From Massospora cicadina (taxonomy: Eukaryota > Entomophthoromycota > Entomophthoromycetes > Entomophthorales > Entomophthoraceae), in NCBI GenBank assembly GCA_022478985.1, contig JAKSZP010014943.1:1-64000 (forward strand): a stretch of 64,000 nt of DNA, written 5' to 3'. The notes below the pieces were generated by a model that was given only the letters and a program-made list of their open reading frames with translations, was not told the origin of the DNA and did not search any database. Both the position numbers and the translations under genes were made by a program. This document shows, one piece after another, positions 1 through 11,895 of this stretch. The stretch's first letter is position 1. Each line of letters begins with the position of its first letter.

Positions 1-1890
1 TTTCTTTAAGGAGCAACTAGAATACCTTGGGTTCATAGTTGACTCATAGGGCCTTAAATCCTAGTTAGCAAAGGTGGAGGACATATGCAAGATGACTCGG
101 CCAGGCAATAAGAGAGATATCCAAATGTTTTATGAAAATGGTCGGGTACTACTGGCAGTTCATTCCTAACTTTAGTTGTATTGGGGCACCACTCTTCGAG
201 TTATTGAAGAAGGACGCCATTTTTGACTAGACAGAACGATATCAAAACGCTTTTGATGTCTTTTAAACCGCGTTGGCAAGCATGCCCACTTTGCAACATC
301 CCAACTTGAAAACAATTCATAGAGCAAGCGGATGCATCACTCTCCGCCAGACTGTCAGTATTATCCTAAAAGATGATGATGGCTTAGAGCACCCTGTCAC
401 ATTTTGTAGCTGAAGCTTAACTGTCATGAACGGATTTACACCATAACCAAGTGGGAGTGCTTAGCGGTGATATATGCATATAAACAGTTCTGGGTATACC
501 TACACGGGGTGAAATTCCATTGGTAATGGATCATGCATCCTTGCGTTGGCTGCAAAACTCTTCGTGAACCTGAAGGACAGCTCGCACAATGGGCATTGAA
601 GCTCCAAGCATATGATTTTAAGATTGTACACCAGCTGGGGGTGAAACATCATCATGAAGACTGTTTTTTGCAGCTACTAACGGTTGCCATTATGGCGGAT
701 TTGGCTGACATTATGTATGAGAAGTTGGTGGTGGGCAAATATCATGATGAGCTGTTGCAAGTGATCAAAGTGTTGATTAGGCTTAAACAGGATATTGTAT
801 TACCCAATGGGATTCTATATAAGAGGATTAGAAATTGATGCTGAGTTTCTCAAAACCTGCCAGGCTAGCAATTATCTTAGATGCACATAGGGCGATAGGG
901 CATGGAGGGTTGTGGAAAAGTTGGCATTTTTGCGACCCCACTACTATTGAGAAAGCATGCATTATGACGTGCTGGAGATGGTTAGCAGTTGTCATCAGTG
1001 CCAAGTGAGGAAACTTTTTCCAGAAGACCACATATCAGCTGGCTAAGCCCCGTTTTGCATGGCATACTATTTCTCTTGACGTGGGGCTTTTTCAACTGGC
1101 GCAAACTGATCTAAGTACATAATAATACCAGTAGATCATATAATGGGGTGAGTGGAACCCAGAGCGATTAATGATTTGGGGGCTGTCACACCACTAAGTT
1201 TATCATGGAGTGTGTCATAAAGTGACATGGCTGTCCGCAATTTATCCTCACAGCAAAAAACCAATTTCACGTCGCATATCCTGCCCAAGTTGAACAAACT
1301 GATGGAAATCTTCAGGGTCTCAACTAAGCCTTAACATCTGGAATCCAATGGCATGATGTAACGGGTCAATGGAACATTGGTAAATATACTCCAAAAGCTT
1401 GTTAATTATTGACCCTATGAATGGAGTACCCTCCTACCCACAGCTGTATTTGCGTTTAATATCAGCTACCATTCAGCTCCTGACAAAATTCCTTTTCAAC
1501 TGCTATATGGTAAACATCTGGATTTGCCTGCCCTGCTTTACTCTTGCATGGAGGATACTGGTGGCATGGAACCGCAGCGTTATTTGACAATTTAATGGAG
1601 AAAATGATCAAACTACAATGAAAGCATACTCTACCAGTTTGGCTAAGAAGATTTATGATTAGGTGGCTGACCAGAGTAGGCATAGTGGACTCCTGCAGTT
1701 CGCTGTAGGAGATCAGGTCTTGCTCCATGACCAACATGGAATTGGACGGAAGAAAAATCTCACTAACATTAGGATTGGGCCGTTTGAAATAATCAAGAAA
1801 ACTGGTATTCATGCCTACACCATTATGAAACCTGCAGGTGGTCATATTATTGACCAAGTTCATGCAAAGTTCCTTTGAGCATAAAAGCAA
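1..1890 (+). pseudogene. Element A: decayed Ty3/gypsy pol (RT end, RNase H, integrase)
   Basis: This is the 3' two thirds of a Ty3/gypsy polyprotein; the start lies left of the window. Translation in shifting frames gives the RT thumb (EYLGFIVDS at about 20-50), the connection region, RNase H with the MDHASLRWL-like segment near 525-555, and a 101-codon open stretch at 533-838. An integrase zinc finger with H-H-C-C spacing (ending SCHQCQ) lies near 890-1005. A degraded integrase core follows, and a 71-codon C-terminal piece at 1663-1878 contains the GPF motif (RIGPFEII). In-frame stops and frameshifts occur roughly every 100-200 bases, so it cannot make a protein. The family assignment is solid from domain order; the clade is not resolved and I saw no chromodomain. 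Confidence 0.85.
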
Positions 1891-1907
1891 TAGGAGATTA
1901 TTGTCCA

Positions 1908-2354
1908 GTCAAAGGGGGGGTTAAAGTTGAGAAAATGATATGACTGGATGATAAGCTATAAATTCCAGCGGATTGTAAATTAGAGTTGAGGAGAGCCTTG
2001 AGATTAAGCGGAAAATATATCAATGTGAAGCGAATTAATTGTAACCTAAATATTTTGGCAAATTGAAGTAATTATGCTGAAACTTTGAGATAGACAAAAA
2101 CTCCTAAAATGGAACAAAATAGGAGATTACTAAGCAGAAGGTGGAATCAATCTAGAATACCAATATAAGAGTTGAGCAGAAGAATGAGAGGAGGGAGGTT
2201 TTTAGCTGTACACATATAAGTTCTGCATTTTATTATTACACTAAAAGTGTTGACCAGGGAAATTGCTCCATATCTTATATATATATCAGTTTTTATTGAG
2301 GATTAGCGATCTGCATATCGCTGTTCTGTTGCTCAGTGGTTAATACCCTGTGCA
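1908..2354 (+). repeat. Element A 3' LTR with polypurine tract
   Basis: A run of A and seven G at 1908-1920 directly follows the pol frame and looks like the polypurine tract that primes plus-strand synthesis. The following 430 bases end in CCTGTGCA. Scattered blocks match the isolated LTR near 43483-43942, for example ATGATAAGC at the start and CCATAT plus CCCTGTGCA near the end. The exact left end is uncertain because the terminal TG is not obvious. The right end borders sequence that aligns with the B-family LTR. Confidence 0.6.
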
Positions 2355-3282
2355 AACCAGCTCGGAGGATTTAACCCAGGTTGCTGAAAAGTTAACACTG
2401 ACCTTTTAGGACCGCTTCTATGTGGGGTAGCCTTAGAAGGTCATGTTGCCCATTGGGCAAGATGATGTCATTCAAATCATTGGAACTGTAGTAAATCCAG
2501 AATTTGGGAATCTGTGGATGAACTGACAATGACTCAGCCTGCTGCCAATACTTTTGAAGTCAGTTCTAAATAAGTTCATTTTCCTCCTTGCTTGAAGTTT
2601 GCCAAGCTAGGTTGAATCACAAGAGTCCTGATCCTGCACTTTCCTAAGCTATTCCCCAATCAATCAGCTATTTAAACAGTCATAACACACTGAGAAAATT
2701 GATAAACAATTCTATTTTAAAGGCCATTAAAAATCTAACTTCATACTTCAATTTATTTGATTAAGTTTTAATCTTTTTTGCCAAACCCCCACGACATCTG
2801 CAATGTGGCCTATTGGTCCTTGTACTGACTGGGCTATCCAAAATATGTTAGTAACTTTGGTCCTCACCATGGTCAAATGGGCCTATTGTATCAGGAACTT
2901 TGTGAAATATTTTCCAATTTCTGAGGCATTCTGCCAACAGGAGCTTAGCATTTTATGGGCAAAACTGTCTCAGCTCCAGATGAGGATTTTCATCATCACT
3001 AATATTGCCACGCCCTTTTCCTTTCATGGGGGAATCAAACCAACTAATCTGATCTCTCAATTTCCTACGCCCAGGACCATTGGCCTGAGGTTGCAACACC
3101 CTGGTTTCTTGCCGGCTTGCTTTTTACATTTGCGTCCCCTTGGCACTCCTTGGCTAACTATCTTCCCACACAGTATAATTTCAATCAAGCGACGATTCCC
3201 TAGGCATCCTGGATCGCCTTTTGGGTGTTTTTGCATCTCAACTGGTAAGCCATTCTAAACTTTATCTGCCGTCTCCCTGACA
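2355..3282 (+). repeat. B-family LTR, right part (copy B1)
   Basis: From about 2370 onward this aligns with the B LTRs at about 5420-6187 and 16830-17617. Shared blocks include AACTGACA...GACTCAGC, TAAGTTCATTT, TAACACACTGAG, and the terminal TTTATCTGCCGTCTCCCTGACA region ending at 3282. The left part of the LTR is missing because element A abuts it; the rest is presumably left of the window. On the right it abuts the integrase reading frame of element D, so this LTR sits inside D. Whether it is a solo LTR or one end of a full element cannot be told. The 151-codon plus-strand ORF at 2803-3258 lies wholly within the LTR and is not credible as a gene. Confidence 0.75.
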
Positions 3283-4784
3283 GCAGTCCACAACCACCAT
3301 AATCTCATTGAACCAATTAGAGCTAGGAAGCTTGACAATGAAGACACTGATAATGAGGTCCACGGGCCCTCTGCCTGCTTCAGGGGATGGAGAAGTCTAT
3401 CCTTAACTGATCTATCCAGTTTTTACCCATGCGTGCATCAAGAAATTATGTCCCAAAACAGAATATCTTTAGAGATACTTGGCTAGTTGAATGTCTTTTT
3501 CATCATATTGTACATTTTTATTCCTTGTATGTACCACCATTGGGGGTCATTGTGAGTGGCAATTACTTCATTTTAAAATTGGGGAGGAACCCAAACCCTA
3601 ATTCTGAATAAACTACTCCCAACTGAAGCGAGTAGTGGGTGCGCTTGTGGAACAGTAGTACCAGCTGGTCAAACCACTCCAGACCCTCAATGCAGGATGT
3701 TTGTCCCGCCAGTACCTGAGAAACCAGCAGCTCATCCTGATCACATTCTTCCCCAGAAATTGCGGGAGGAGCAATGGCTTGAATCTGGACAGAGTGGATC
3801 ACCATGATCAACTCCTGCACTTCTTTCTCTGTTGGACTCAAGTAGTGGTTGAAACTTAACAGTTTAGGGAGAATGTTCAGGGCCCCCTTCACAAACTCAT
3901 ACTTAAAGTTGAAGCTACACAAATCCCAGAACATCCGGGTCTGAAAATGCACCAACTTCTATGACTTCCTGAAGTACATCAGGTCCTGGTAGTTCATCCT
4001 AACAACTACTTCATGCTGCGCTCCTTAAAGAAGATATGACTAGTGAGTGGCAACAATACTTAGGCATGCTTCTTGTCATATATGGTACAGGATTGCTCCA
4101 AGGAGGAAAATTTGCATAAGAATCAGGCAACGAAATGTTTCACCCCATCAAACTCCTGAAGCAAGGCATCCACCACCACAGACGCAGAGGCATCACACGC
4201 CACTATAAAAGGTCAGAATGGATTGGCGCACTGGAACTAGAGGTGTCACATTTACTTCTTGTTTGCCTAAAATTCACATTAGCAAGCCTTCATCCATTTG
4301 AAGGGGACGCTATTCCCTGTCAGGGAATTAAGAGGCGCCGCCTGCTAAGAGAGCGCAGGAGATAATTTTATTTAACTGAATATTAATACCCTGGAAACTC
4401 CGCAGTTGCTTTTGGGTGGTGGGCGTGTACCATTAAAGTATGACTTTGAGTTTATTAAGAGGAATGGAGTACCCATCCTTCAGGACCAGAATAACCAGGA
4501 AATTGGCCTCTTCCCTAAAAAATTCACATTTTACAGGCTTCACATAAAGATTTGTCTTTTGCAGTTCAGACAGCACGCCTCCAGGTCCTTTTCATGCTGT
4601 TCAGGTGTGAGGAAGTGCACCAGGATATCATCGATGTATGCCACCATGCAAATGAAGTGAAGGTCGCCCAAAACTTCATCAATCATATTTTGGAACGTGG
4701 TGGGCGCGTCTTTGAGATCAAAGGGCATTATGCAGAATTGGAATATGTTCCTTTTAGTTTGAATGGCCATAAGACACTCCTGGA
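3283..4784 (-). pseudogene. Element D, 3' half of pol (RT palm end, RNase H, integrase start)
   Basis: On the minus strand, 4784-4540 encodes the second half of a Ty3/gypsy RT (GQEC, QTKRNIFQF, MPFDLKDAPTTFQ, then the catalytic YIDDILVHF). RNase H debris lies at about 4500-3850 and ends FKYEFVKGALNILP. A spacer follows, and an integrase segment at about 3430-3283 (RLLHPLKQAEGPWTSLSV, VVVD) is cut by the B-family LTR at 3282. The distance from RT to integrase, about 1.42 kb, equals that in element C, a relative. The N-terminal half of the same RT lies 12.8 kb away at 17618-18480, separated by elements B and C. Many stops and frameshifts are present. Confidence 0.8.
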
Positions 4785-6187
4785 TGTAAGTATGGGGTAG
4801 CGCCCCCTCCATCTGGATTGGGGGTGTTACCTTTTCCCTTAAAGAATGGGACAAGAAGCTGGCAGCCCCCCTCGTCTCCCAGAGCACCTCACTCATGAGG
4901 TAGAAGAGCGGCGGGTCACTGCTGACCCTTTAAAGACTCCACCCTCACCCCAGTCCTACATCCAAAGAATTAATATGGCAATTAGGGGAATTTAGAGTGA
5001 GTTTACAAAGAATCAGCATCTTCATGGGGCCAAAGGGCTTAACACAACTAACAGAAAAGAATTTTTGGCCTCAATAGTCAGCAGTTGTACCATTGGTAAA
5101 AAAACCCAACGGGCATGTGCAATCAGCAAAAAATGTAGTAAATGTTGAAGATTCAGTAACATACACTGATGGCATTGGTCCTTTGGAAAATGTTGTCGCT
5201 GGTTTGAAACCCTCCCCAAAAATATTGTGAAAAAAGCCCAAAAGTCGTGTACCCCCTATGAAAATTGTGTTTATCTCGAATTGTCAGTTAACTTGCTGAT
5301 GGCATTGGGCCAATTTCAAAAGTTGCTCCCAACTTGGAACCCTCTCCAAATAATCAAGATCTTTGTCTGATGAGTTCCCTTTGGTCAAATAGAAGCCAAA
5401 GCTACTGGGTATGGGCGGGTTGGGCATCTCAAACCCATTCTCAACCTCTTGGAACCGCCCATATTTGGGGTGACCTTGGGGAGTTTCTCATTGCTGTTTG
5501 GTGAATCTCTATCTTGCTAACCACCAAAACTGTGTAAAGCCACAATCTGGGCGTCTGTGAATGAACTGACGGAGACTCAGCTTACAACCAACTCTTTCAA
5601 GTTAGTTAAAATAAGTTCATTTCCCCCTTCACTCAAAGTTTGCCAGATTAGATTTAATTTTGGGGGCCCCTATCCCACGATTTCCTAAGCTATTCTCCAA
5701 ATTAATCATCTTTTTAAGAAATTATAACACACTGAGGAAATTGATGGTCAATTCTCATTATTTTAATATAATAAAAATCTCCGCACCAAAATTTATCAAA
5801 TAAAGTTTGAAATTCTTCTTTGTCAAATCCCCTGTGGCATCTGAAATGTGGCCCAGCAGCCCGCATATGAACTGGGTCATTCCAGTCATACTCTCAACAA
5901 TGGTTTTTACAATATTCACTTGAACCTATTGTTCCAAGGCCAGTCTGTCTAATTAATCAGTCTCAGAGCTCCTTACGTCCAGTCCCATTGTCCTAGGGCC
6001 GCTCAGCTTGGCTCCTCACTGGGTTGTTTTTCTTATTGGAGCTTGTTGGCAACCCATTACTACCTATCTCCCAGTTTACTCTAGCGTCATTCAAGTGGCA
6101 ATGCCCCAGCACTATGGCTTTCCTTTTGGGTGATTCTGCATCCTGAATGGCAAAGCAGTATAAACTTTATCTGCCATCTCCCTGACA
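4785..6187 (+). repeat. Element B 5' LTR (about 1.4 kb)
   Basis: The LTR starts TGTAAG and ends CCCTGACA. It matches the B 3' LTR, which is itself split into 10124-10739 and 16818-17617 and totals 1416 bases against 1403 here. It is inserted within the RT frame of element D: the left flank reads the QEC-LMAI codons and the right flank of the whole element reads the preceding NQI-VAEGH codons. It contains repeated short peptide-like segments in one forward frame (DGIGPLENVVAGLKPSPKIL near 5165-5225 and DGIGPISKVAPNLEPSPNNQ near 5295-5355), discussed in the findings. Shadow ORFs inside it are not credible genes. Confidence 0.85.
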
Positions 6188-6640
6188 CAATTGTCCATCC
6201 ATTGTTTCTGGCCATTTTGCACTCCTCATTGAGATGGGTGACGCAGTGGTTACCATCTTCCATATGAACAACCAGTTGGTAGCCTACCTTCTGTTGTTTG
6301 TCTGGTCAATAGTTGATCTTATAAGTAACTCCTATATGGATTTTGAGGAATCCTTTCATGGCCAAATTGTTCCATTACCCTCTACTTTCCCCTCAGTCCA
6401 TTCTCCAAGAGGAAACTTCATAATTAGTTTTGCAGGCTTGGCCTCAGGTTCTGATCCTAATGTTGACTCAGTATCTGTACTAGTTCCAGGCTCTTCTGCA
6501 CCTGCGGCTGAGTTTGGTTGCTCCATCTAGCCCTTTCTGAAAGTCAATGGAAGTCCAGCCTGAAGAGGACGGGATTCAACCCTTGTTTGCACCAATTTTG
6601 ACCCTATAAAGAAATTGACTCTTTCCCCCAATTTTGTTAT
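6188..6640 (+). other. Element B leader between 5' LTR and protease
   Basis: Only about 450 bases separate the LTR end from the protease region. A 98-codon ORF (6234-6530) is open but has no zinc knuckle or other Gag feature I recognise. A Ty3/gypsy gag normally needs 250 or more codons, so gag is absent or reduced. No primer-binding site complementary to a tRNA end was obvious after 6187. Confidence 0.5.
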
Positions 6641-7080
6641 AATCTCTTCTGTGTCAGCAGAAATGACTTTACCTGCCAATAAACAAAATTACACCTACTT
6701 TCTATTATCAATGAAAATCCGTATTGGGTAACACCAGGTGTCCTCAAGGCCTTGGTCAACACTGGAGCAGCAGGCAACTTCGTGAGTTTGGAGTTGGCCC
6801 ATAAGCTGGAGCTTGACTTGGACCTGGGACCAGTAATATTGGCTCGCCACGTCGGCCTCCCAGCCATCCTATAAAGTACGGCGCCCAGTACACTTCTCAG
6901 TTCACCAGTTTAGTTTTGCAATTGCTCCTCAGCAATGCCTAAAATCGTGTTCCCAGTGATTTTGGGTGTGGGTTGGTGGCATCAACAGCATGTTAAAATC
7001 CACTTGGAATCTAACATACTGTCATTTTTCAATGGTGGGGTGGAAGGCGAGTTCCCTTTAGTGATACCCTTATAAGGCTC
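6640..7080 (+). pseudogene. Element B protease and linker
   Basis: A retropepsin-like segment reads LKALVNTGAAGNFVSLELA at 6751-6807, followed by HKLELDLDLGP. The relatives C and D have DTGAAGNF and DTGAASNF here, so the catalytic Asp is Asn in B (GTC-AAC where relatives have a GAT or GAC codon). The change destroys a presumed CpG. Downstream, 6930-7060 matches the protease-RT linker of C (MPK-V-PVILGV-WW--QHVKIHLESN). Frameshifts and stops are present, so no active enzyme is expected. Confidence 0.75.
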
Positions 7081-8490
7081 AAAATTGTGGATCAATTAAA
7101 GCCCTTATATCTTCTGTTGGTCTTCCGCCAGATTTTCCTACTGCGCTGATGAGCTATCAGAGACTTTTGGCCCTGACAAGGCTAATCGCCTTTAACATAT
7201 GGAAATGTGATTTAACTTATCAGACAACAGTGGAGGTGGTTTACATAAATTGTCCGCTTCACCCACATACAGCGGATGAGGCTACCCTTGAAGCATGGTT
7301 GGATGACATGCTCAAGTAGGATTGTTGTTCAAGGAGATCTCCCCAGTTGCCTCTCCATCGTCTTTGCCAAGAATTCTGATGGGTCCTTTTGCTTATGCGT
7401 GTATTATTTACACCTCAACAATATCACGGTCCATGATCCTTACCCACTACCATTGGAACAGACAATTGGCTAAGCAATTACAAAGTCGTGAGTGTTTTTA
7501 AAAACTTGATCTGGTCAACGCCTTTAACAAGATTCAGTTGAAGGAAGGCCAGGAATGGCTTACCGGTATCTGGATGAGATGAGGCATATTTTAATTTCGT
7601 GTGGTGCCTTTTGGGCTGAAAAACGCGCCCACAACATTCCAGAGAGTGATCAATAGTGTGGTAGGGAATCTCAGATTTTCCTACGTGGTCGCATACATTG
7701 ACAACATCTTGGTACACTCTTATCCCCCAAACAACATTAAAAGGATCTGGTGGAGGTAGTGACTGCCTTCATAAAGTTGGCTTGTTTGTCAAGCCACCTA
7801 AATGTGAATTCTATTGAAAAGTCACCTTCTTGGGTAATTTTGGTTTGAAAGATGGGTATGCCATCCCACCCAATAAACTGGATGCCATCCGTGAGTGGCC
7901 AACCCAACGACTCAGAAGCAATCTTTGAACTTCTTGGGTACCATTATATTCCTGAAAATACTTTCCCCTGCGCTCTCACAGCTGGATGCTCCTCTCCACC
8001 CTCTCACAGGCAAAAACGTACTTTTTCACTGGACGCCCGAATTCCAACAGGTATTCTATTCAATTAAGGAGGTGTTTTTGTTGCCACCCATTCTTAAGCA
8101 TGAGGATCCCACCAAACCCTATATTTTAGCATGTGACGCATCTTCAGCCGCGGTAGGGGCTGTCTTGCTTAAGAGCACAATGGATTGGAACACCTGGTTG
8201 CTTACTTTTCCCCAAGTTTTCTTACGCTGAGCAATCATGGACCATCTACAACATGGAGTTGGCAACTGTGGCATGGGCCTTGACCCACTGGAGGTATCTT
8301 TTACAGGGTGCTCAGCACAAGTTGACTTTGCATACTGACCACCAAGCACTACTATATTTCCACAAGCCACAGTAGTTGGCGCACTGCCAGGCCTGAATCT
8401 ACTGGGACTTGTGCAGCTTTAGCTTTAAATATTAGTTTGTGAAGGGAGCCCTGAATGTCCTTCCTGATTTTTAAGTCGCAATCCTGCACT
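7080..8490 (+). pseudogene. Element B reverse transcriptase and RNase H (decayed)
   Basis: RT motifs run in order in shifting frames: FKEISPVAS near 7325, YLHLNNITVHDPYPLP at 7408-7455, KTWSTPLTRF (relic of KLDLVNAF), FRVVPFGLKNAP near 7600-7630, and Y-I-D-N-I-L-V-H-S at 7694-7720. The second catalytic Asp of YIDD is Asn (GAC-AAC), again a CpG-to-CpA type change. The thumb (VTFLGNFGLKDGYAIPPNKLDAI) ends near 7890. RNase H follows: ILACDASSAAVGAVLL at 8128-8175, ELATVAWALTHWRYLLQGAQH near 8255-8320, TDHQALLYF near 8335, and FVKGALNVLPDF near 8436-8470. Domain order and sequence match element C. The segment is non-functional. Confidence 0.8.
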
Positions 8491-8699
8491 CTAACCAACA
8501 GATTCAGATGAGGCGGATCTAGTCACAGTCATTCCCTCACTAAAAATATTGATCATTGTCCCTCCCATGGTTTCATTGGCATATTTAGCTCCAGACATGC
8601 ATTTGGTGTCATGGGTCTTAGCAGTGCAGTTGGCATATGCGGAGGGGGTGAAACTTATGGAGTAGTTGTCCCTCCCAGATTTCAAGCATTCCTTATATT

Positions 8700-9530
8700 C
8701 TTTGGCAGAGGGCCTCATTCAGTTTAGGTTGCAGGTGTTGGTTTCTCCCCTTCTTTGACCAAAGTCATTCAGGCTCATCACAATCCCCCAGCAATTGGTC
8801 ACCCTGGGAATAAGAAATGCATTGATTTAATTAAGCATACCTTAAATTGACCAGGATTGTTGAAAGATGTTCCAGCGTAGATTGCCATCTGTATGACTTG
8901 CATGCGGGCCAAGTTAAACTGGTCTGGTAGGATTGGTCTTCTTCACCCCATGAAGCAGGCAGAGGGGCCATGAAGATCAGTGTCTGTGGATTTATTGTTG
9001 AGCTGCCCAGCTCCAAGGGGTTCACAGCAGTTATGGTGGTTGTAGACCGCTTCACTAAATTCTCTATGTTTGTCCCATGCTCCTATGCTATCACTTCCAA
9101 AGAAACTGCCCGTCCTTTGTATGCCAAGTGCTCTCAATGTTTGGCCTCCAGAAAGAAATTTTCAGTGGCTGAAGTTCCCATTTATGGCTTGGTTTTGGAA
9201 CAAACTCTTGGCAATCTTGAAGATTACATCCAACCGCTCCACCACGTACCATCCACAGTCATATGGTCAAAATAAACGAGTCAATCAGATCTTGGAGCAG
9301 TACCTGCAGTGGTATACTTCAGCTGCTAAGGATACCTGGGCGGACAACCTTCCCCTCACCCAGTTTGCATACAATAATGGAACACATGCATCCATGAGAT
9401 TCTCTTTGTATGAAGCGACCTTAGAGTATAATCCATCGTTTTCAGTCAGCCCATGCCTTTGCCCAGAGGTACCAGCTGCAGCTAATCATGCTCAGCACAT
9501 CTGTACCTCAAAATCCTTAGTTTAGGAGCA
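8700..9530 (+). pseudogene. Element B integrase (decayed)
   Basis: The HHCC region is degraded around 8770-8930. The core starts at 8970 (MKISVCGFIVELPSSKGFTAVMVVVDRFTKFSMFVPC), where the first catalytic Asp expected in VDFIVEL is Gly. The segment equivalent to SDHGPQF in element C is destroyed near 9160-9180, and the QTERVNQ motif reads QNKRVNQ near 9260-9290, so the catalytic Glu is Lys. The 151-codon frame 9070-9525 continues through NQILEQYLQWY and AKDTWADNLPLTQFAYNNGTHASM. The sequence is clearly homologous to the better preserved C integrase, but all three catalytic positions are lost or obscured. Confidence 0.78.
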
Positions 9531-9699
9531 CTTGACTAAGACTATAAGTAATTTTATACGATTTTCAGATTGGGTGAGGCTCCCAGCGCATGAAATAAAG
9601 GTCATATTACACATCATGCTCTACACGTGACACTTGAGCATGCAGGTGCCATTGCAAAAGTTTGCAAGTAAACGTTTGGGTCCCGTTTTGTGTAGGAAG

Positions 9700-9990
9700 A
9701 CTTAGTAAATGGCACCTTCCATCTAAGGTTGCCACCCCACTGGAAGCAACATTCAATATTCTATGTCTCTCAGCTTTCCCCATTCAAGATGGCAATTCCA
9801 TTGGACCTCCAGCCCGTTGTGATTGAGGGCGCGGAAGAAGCTGAAGTGGAGGGAATCCTAGTCTCAAACAATCACGCCAGTCAATTCAATATTTGGTCAC
9901 GTGGAAAGTCTATTTAGCCTACAAGAATAGCTGATTTAGCGCACAAGACTGTGCCAAATGCTTGGAGCTCATATAACTTTCCATGCCACC
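9700..9990 (+). pseudogene. Element B integrase C-terminus with chromodomain relic
   Basis: At 9729-9917 the frame reads PPHWKQHSIFYVSQLSPFK, then VVIEGAEEAEVEGILVS, and a degraded chromodomain core (SQFNIWSRGK, where element C has YLVAWKGYPAYENSW). In chromoviruses this domain follows integrase and tethers integration to modified histone tails. The frame is disrupted near 9890-9920. The match to element C at 12047-12260 makes the assignment firm. Confidence 0.7.
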
Positions 9991-10111
9991 CACCCAGATG
10001 AACCCCGTCCGCCTCCCAAAATTGCTATGCTGATGGCAATTAAGTTGCCCAAGGCCCATAAAAATGTAGCCCTCACTCAATTCCACGGTAATGGTGCCCC
10101 CTTTTGGCAAA

Positions 10112-10739
10112 AGGGAAGGGTAATGTAAGTCCAGGGGATCGCCCCCTCCATCTGGATTGGGTGGTGTTCCCTTTCCCCTACAAGAAGGGGGCAAGAAGAC
10201 TAGCGACCTCCTCATCTCCAGGGTGATTTCGCTCATGTGGTAGGTGAGTAATGGGTCACTGCTTACCCTTTAAAGAGTCTACTCCAACCCCAGTTCTTAC
10301 GTCCAAAGAATTAATAAAGAAAAATGGGGGGATCTGTAGCAAGTTGACAAAGAATTGGCATCTGCATGGGGCTAAAGGGCTGAAAACAACCAGCAGTGAC
10401 AAATCTTTGGCCTCAATAGTTGGCGATCATATACCATTGGTAACAAAGCCCAACTGACATATGCATTTAGTAGAAAATGCAGTAAATGTCAAAGATTCAG
10501 TAACATTTGCAATGACATTGGGCCATTGAAAAATGTTGTTGCTGGTTTTAAACCCTCCCCAAAAATATTGGGAACAAAGCCTGATGAGCGTGTACCTCAT
10601 ATGAAGAATGCGCCTAATGTCAAATTGTTGGTGGAACTCGCCAATGGTATCAGGTCATTGTCAAAAGTCTCTGCCAACTTAAAACCCTCCCAAAAAAATC
10701 AAGAAATTTTTGTCCAATATATTCTGCCTAGTTGAACAG
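10112..10739 (+). repeat. Element B polypurine tract and left part of its 3' LTR
   Basis: A purine run (AAAAGGGAAGGGTAA, 10109-10123) precedes TGTAAGTCCAGGGG at 10124, the LTR start, which matches the B 5' LTR at 4785. The LTR breaks at 10739, where element C begins with TGTCAGG at 10740. It resumes after C at 16818. The five bases AACAG at 10735-10739 recur at 16813-16817 as the target-site duplication of C. Confidence 0.9.
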
Positions 10740-11895
10740 TGTCAGGAAAACAGCAAGTAAGAATTAGACTGGCCTGCCAGCCTAGGTGCCAGAGAATATG
10801 AACGGCAAACCAGAATGCCAAAGGCACTGCTGCTGGTACAATGGATATAAAACTGGAAAGGAGTTTCGCCAATAACAGTCGGTGAGCCAGAATCTCATAC
10901 AGGCACATAATAGAATACCAGATGAATATGGACATTAACCCTGAGGGATGTGTGAGTGTCAGCGAAAATGGCTGTTTATTTTTCACCATAAAAAACTAAA
11001 TTTTGGGGTAGGTTTTTAATGGAAAATTTAAAGAAGAAAAATTGACCAACTATTTTCTCAGTGCGATGTTACTGACTAAATAGTGGTTGATGGAGAGGAA
11101 ACAAGCCAGGATCAGGTCCCTCAAGCTCAACCTAACCAGCGAATTACTTGGGAATGGGGATAGATAAGTTCACTGGGAACTGACATTGAAGGATTTGGCG
11201 ACAGGCCAAGTCACTGTCAGTTCAACCTTGAACGCCCAAACTGAGACTTGACATCATTTCTGGTGGTTGGTGCAACGGTGTCTAGCCCAATGAGCAATGG
11301 GAATCCCCCAAGGCCAGCCTACGTAGGGGCGGTCCCAATTGGTTGGGAATGGGTTTGGGATTCCCAAACCGCCCATGCCGGTCACTGGGCCATTCATTCA
11401 GTTAAAAGTGTTGCATCAGCCGCAACACCCAATTGGCTGGAAGGGAGCTTCGAACTATCATCAATGGTGTCCAATGCTGCTACCTGCACGTTGGGGATGA
11501 TCCCCAAAAATTTTGGGAGGGATTAATTTTGATGATCAAGGTGTTGACTAAATTAAAACCTTTGGCAATTCCAACTGATGAGTCAATCTTCATTCCTTTT
11601 TGACTATGTGGATCCTGATCATTGGGCTCGTTTCCACTCATTTTTGGACTGATTGACTTCATTTTAGCAATTTTGGCGCAAATTTCCCTGATCAGGTGTA
11701 CAAGTTTGGGAGAGGTGAATGTGGGCTCCAGGGGAGGGATCCAAAGAGGGAGAGCTGTTACCCAGCGCTCATCTACCATGTGGGCGAGATCACCCTGGGT
11801 GATGATGGGTACAGCCACCCTTTTTTGGAGCCTTTTTACTTGGAATTGGGAAGAGGGCCCAATTGACACACAGGGGACGTTCCCCTGAACTTACA
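10740..11895 (-). repeat. Element C 3' LTR (1156 bp)
   Basis: The plus-strand ends are TGTCAGG and ACTTACA. It pairs with 15657-16812, and both copies are exactly 1156 bases by boundary comparison, roughly 89 percent identical over the first 240 bases counted by eye. On the sense (minus) strand it starts TGTAAGTTCAGGGG, like the B LTR, and is preceded by a purine-rich tract (GGAAAAAGGAAAGGGTAA). A sense-strand ORF of 129 codons (11869-11480) lies inside; see the separate entry. The LTR is inserted in the B 3' LTR. Confidence 0.92.
11262..11869 (-). pseudogene. Sense-strand ORF inside the C 3' LTR (unknown product)
   Basis: An ORF begins with ATG at 11869 and is open for 129 codons to 11480. 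Comparison with the other LTR, where the same region is open from 16513 to 16178, shows a one-base deletion in this copy near 11521. The ancestral ORF was therefore about 200 codons. Recognisable stretches are QGDLAHMVDERWVTALPLWIPP and, after the shift, a segment matching ALDTIGDSLKLPFSQSG in the other copy. The B LTRs keep a similar peptide (QGDFAHVVGE-WVTAYPL at about 10220-10265). I do not recognise the family. It could be a Gag relic, an accessory protein, or chance conservation of LTR sequence. Confidence 0.35.

Noticed and set aside
2803..3258. 151-codon plus-strand ORF as a host gene
   Set aside because: It is entirely inside a B-family LTR, and homologous LTR copies have it closed.
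3429..3611. 60-codon plus-strand ORF
   Set aside because: It is antisense to element D pol debris and shows no protein features.
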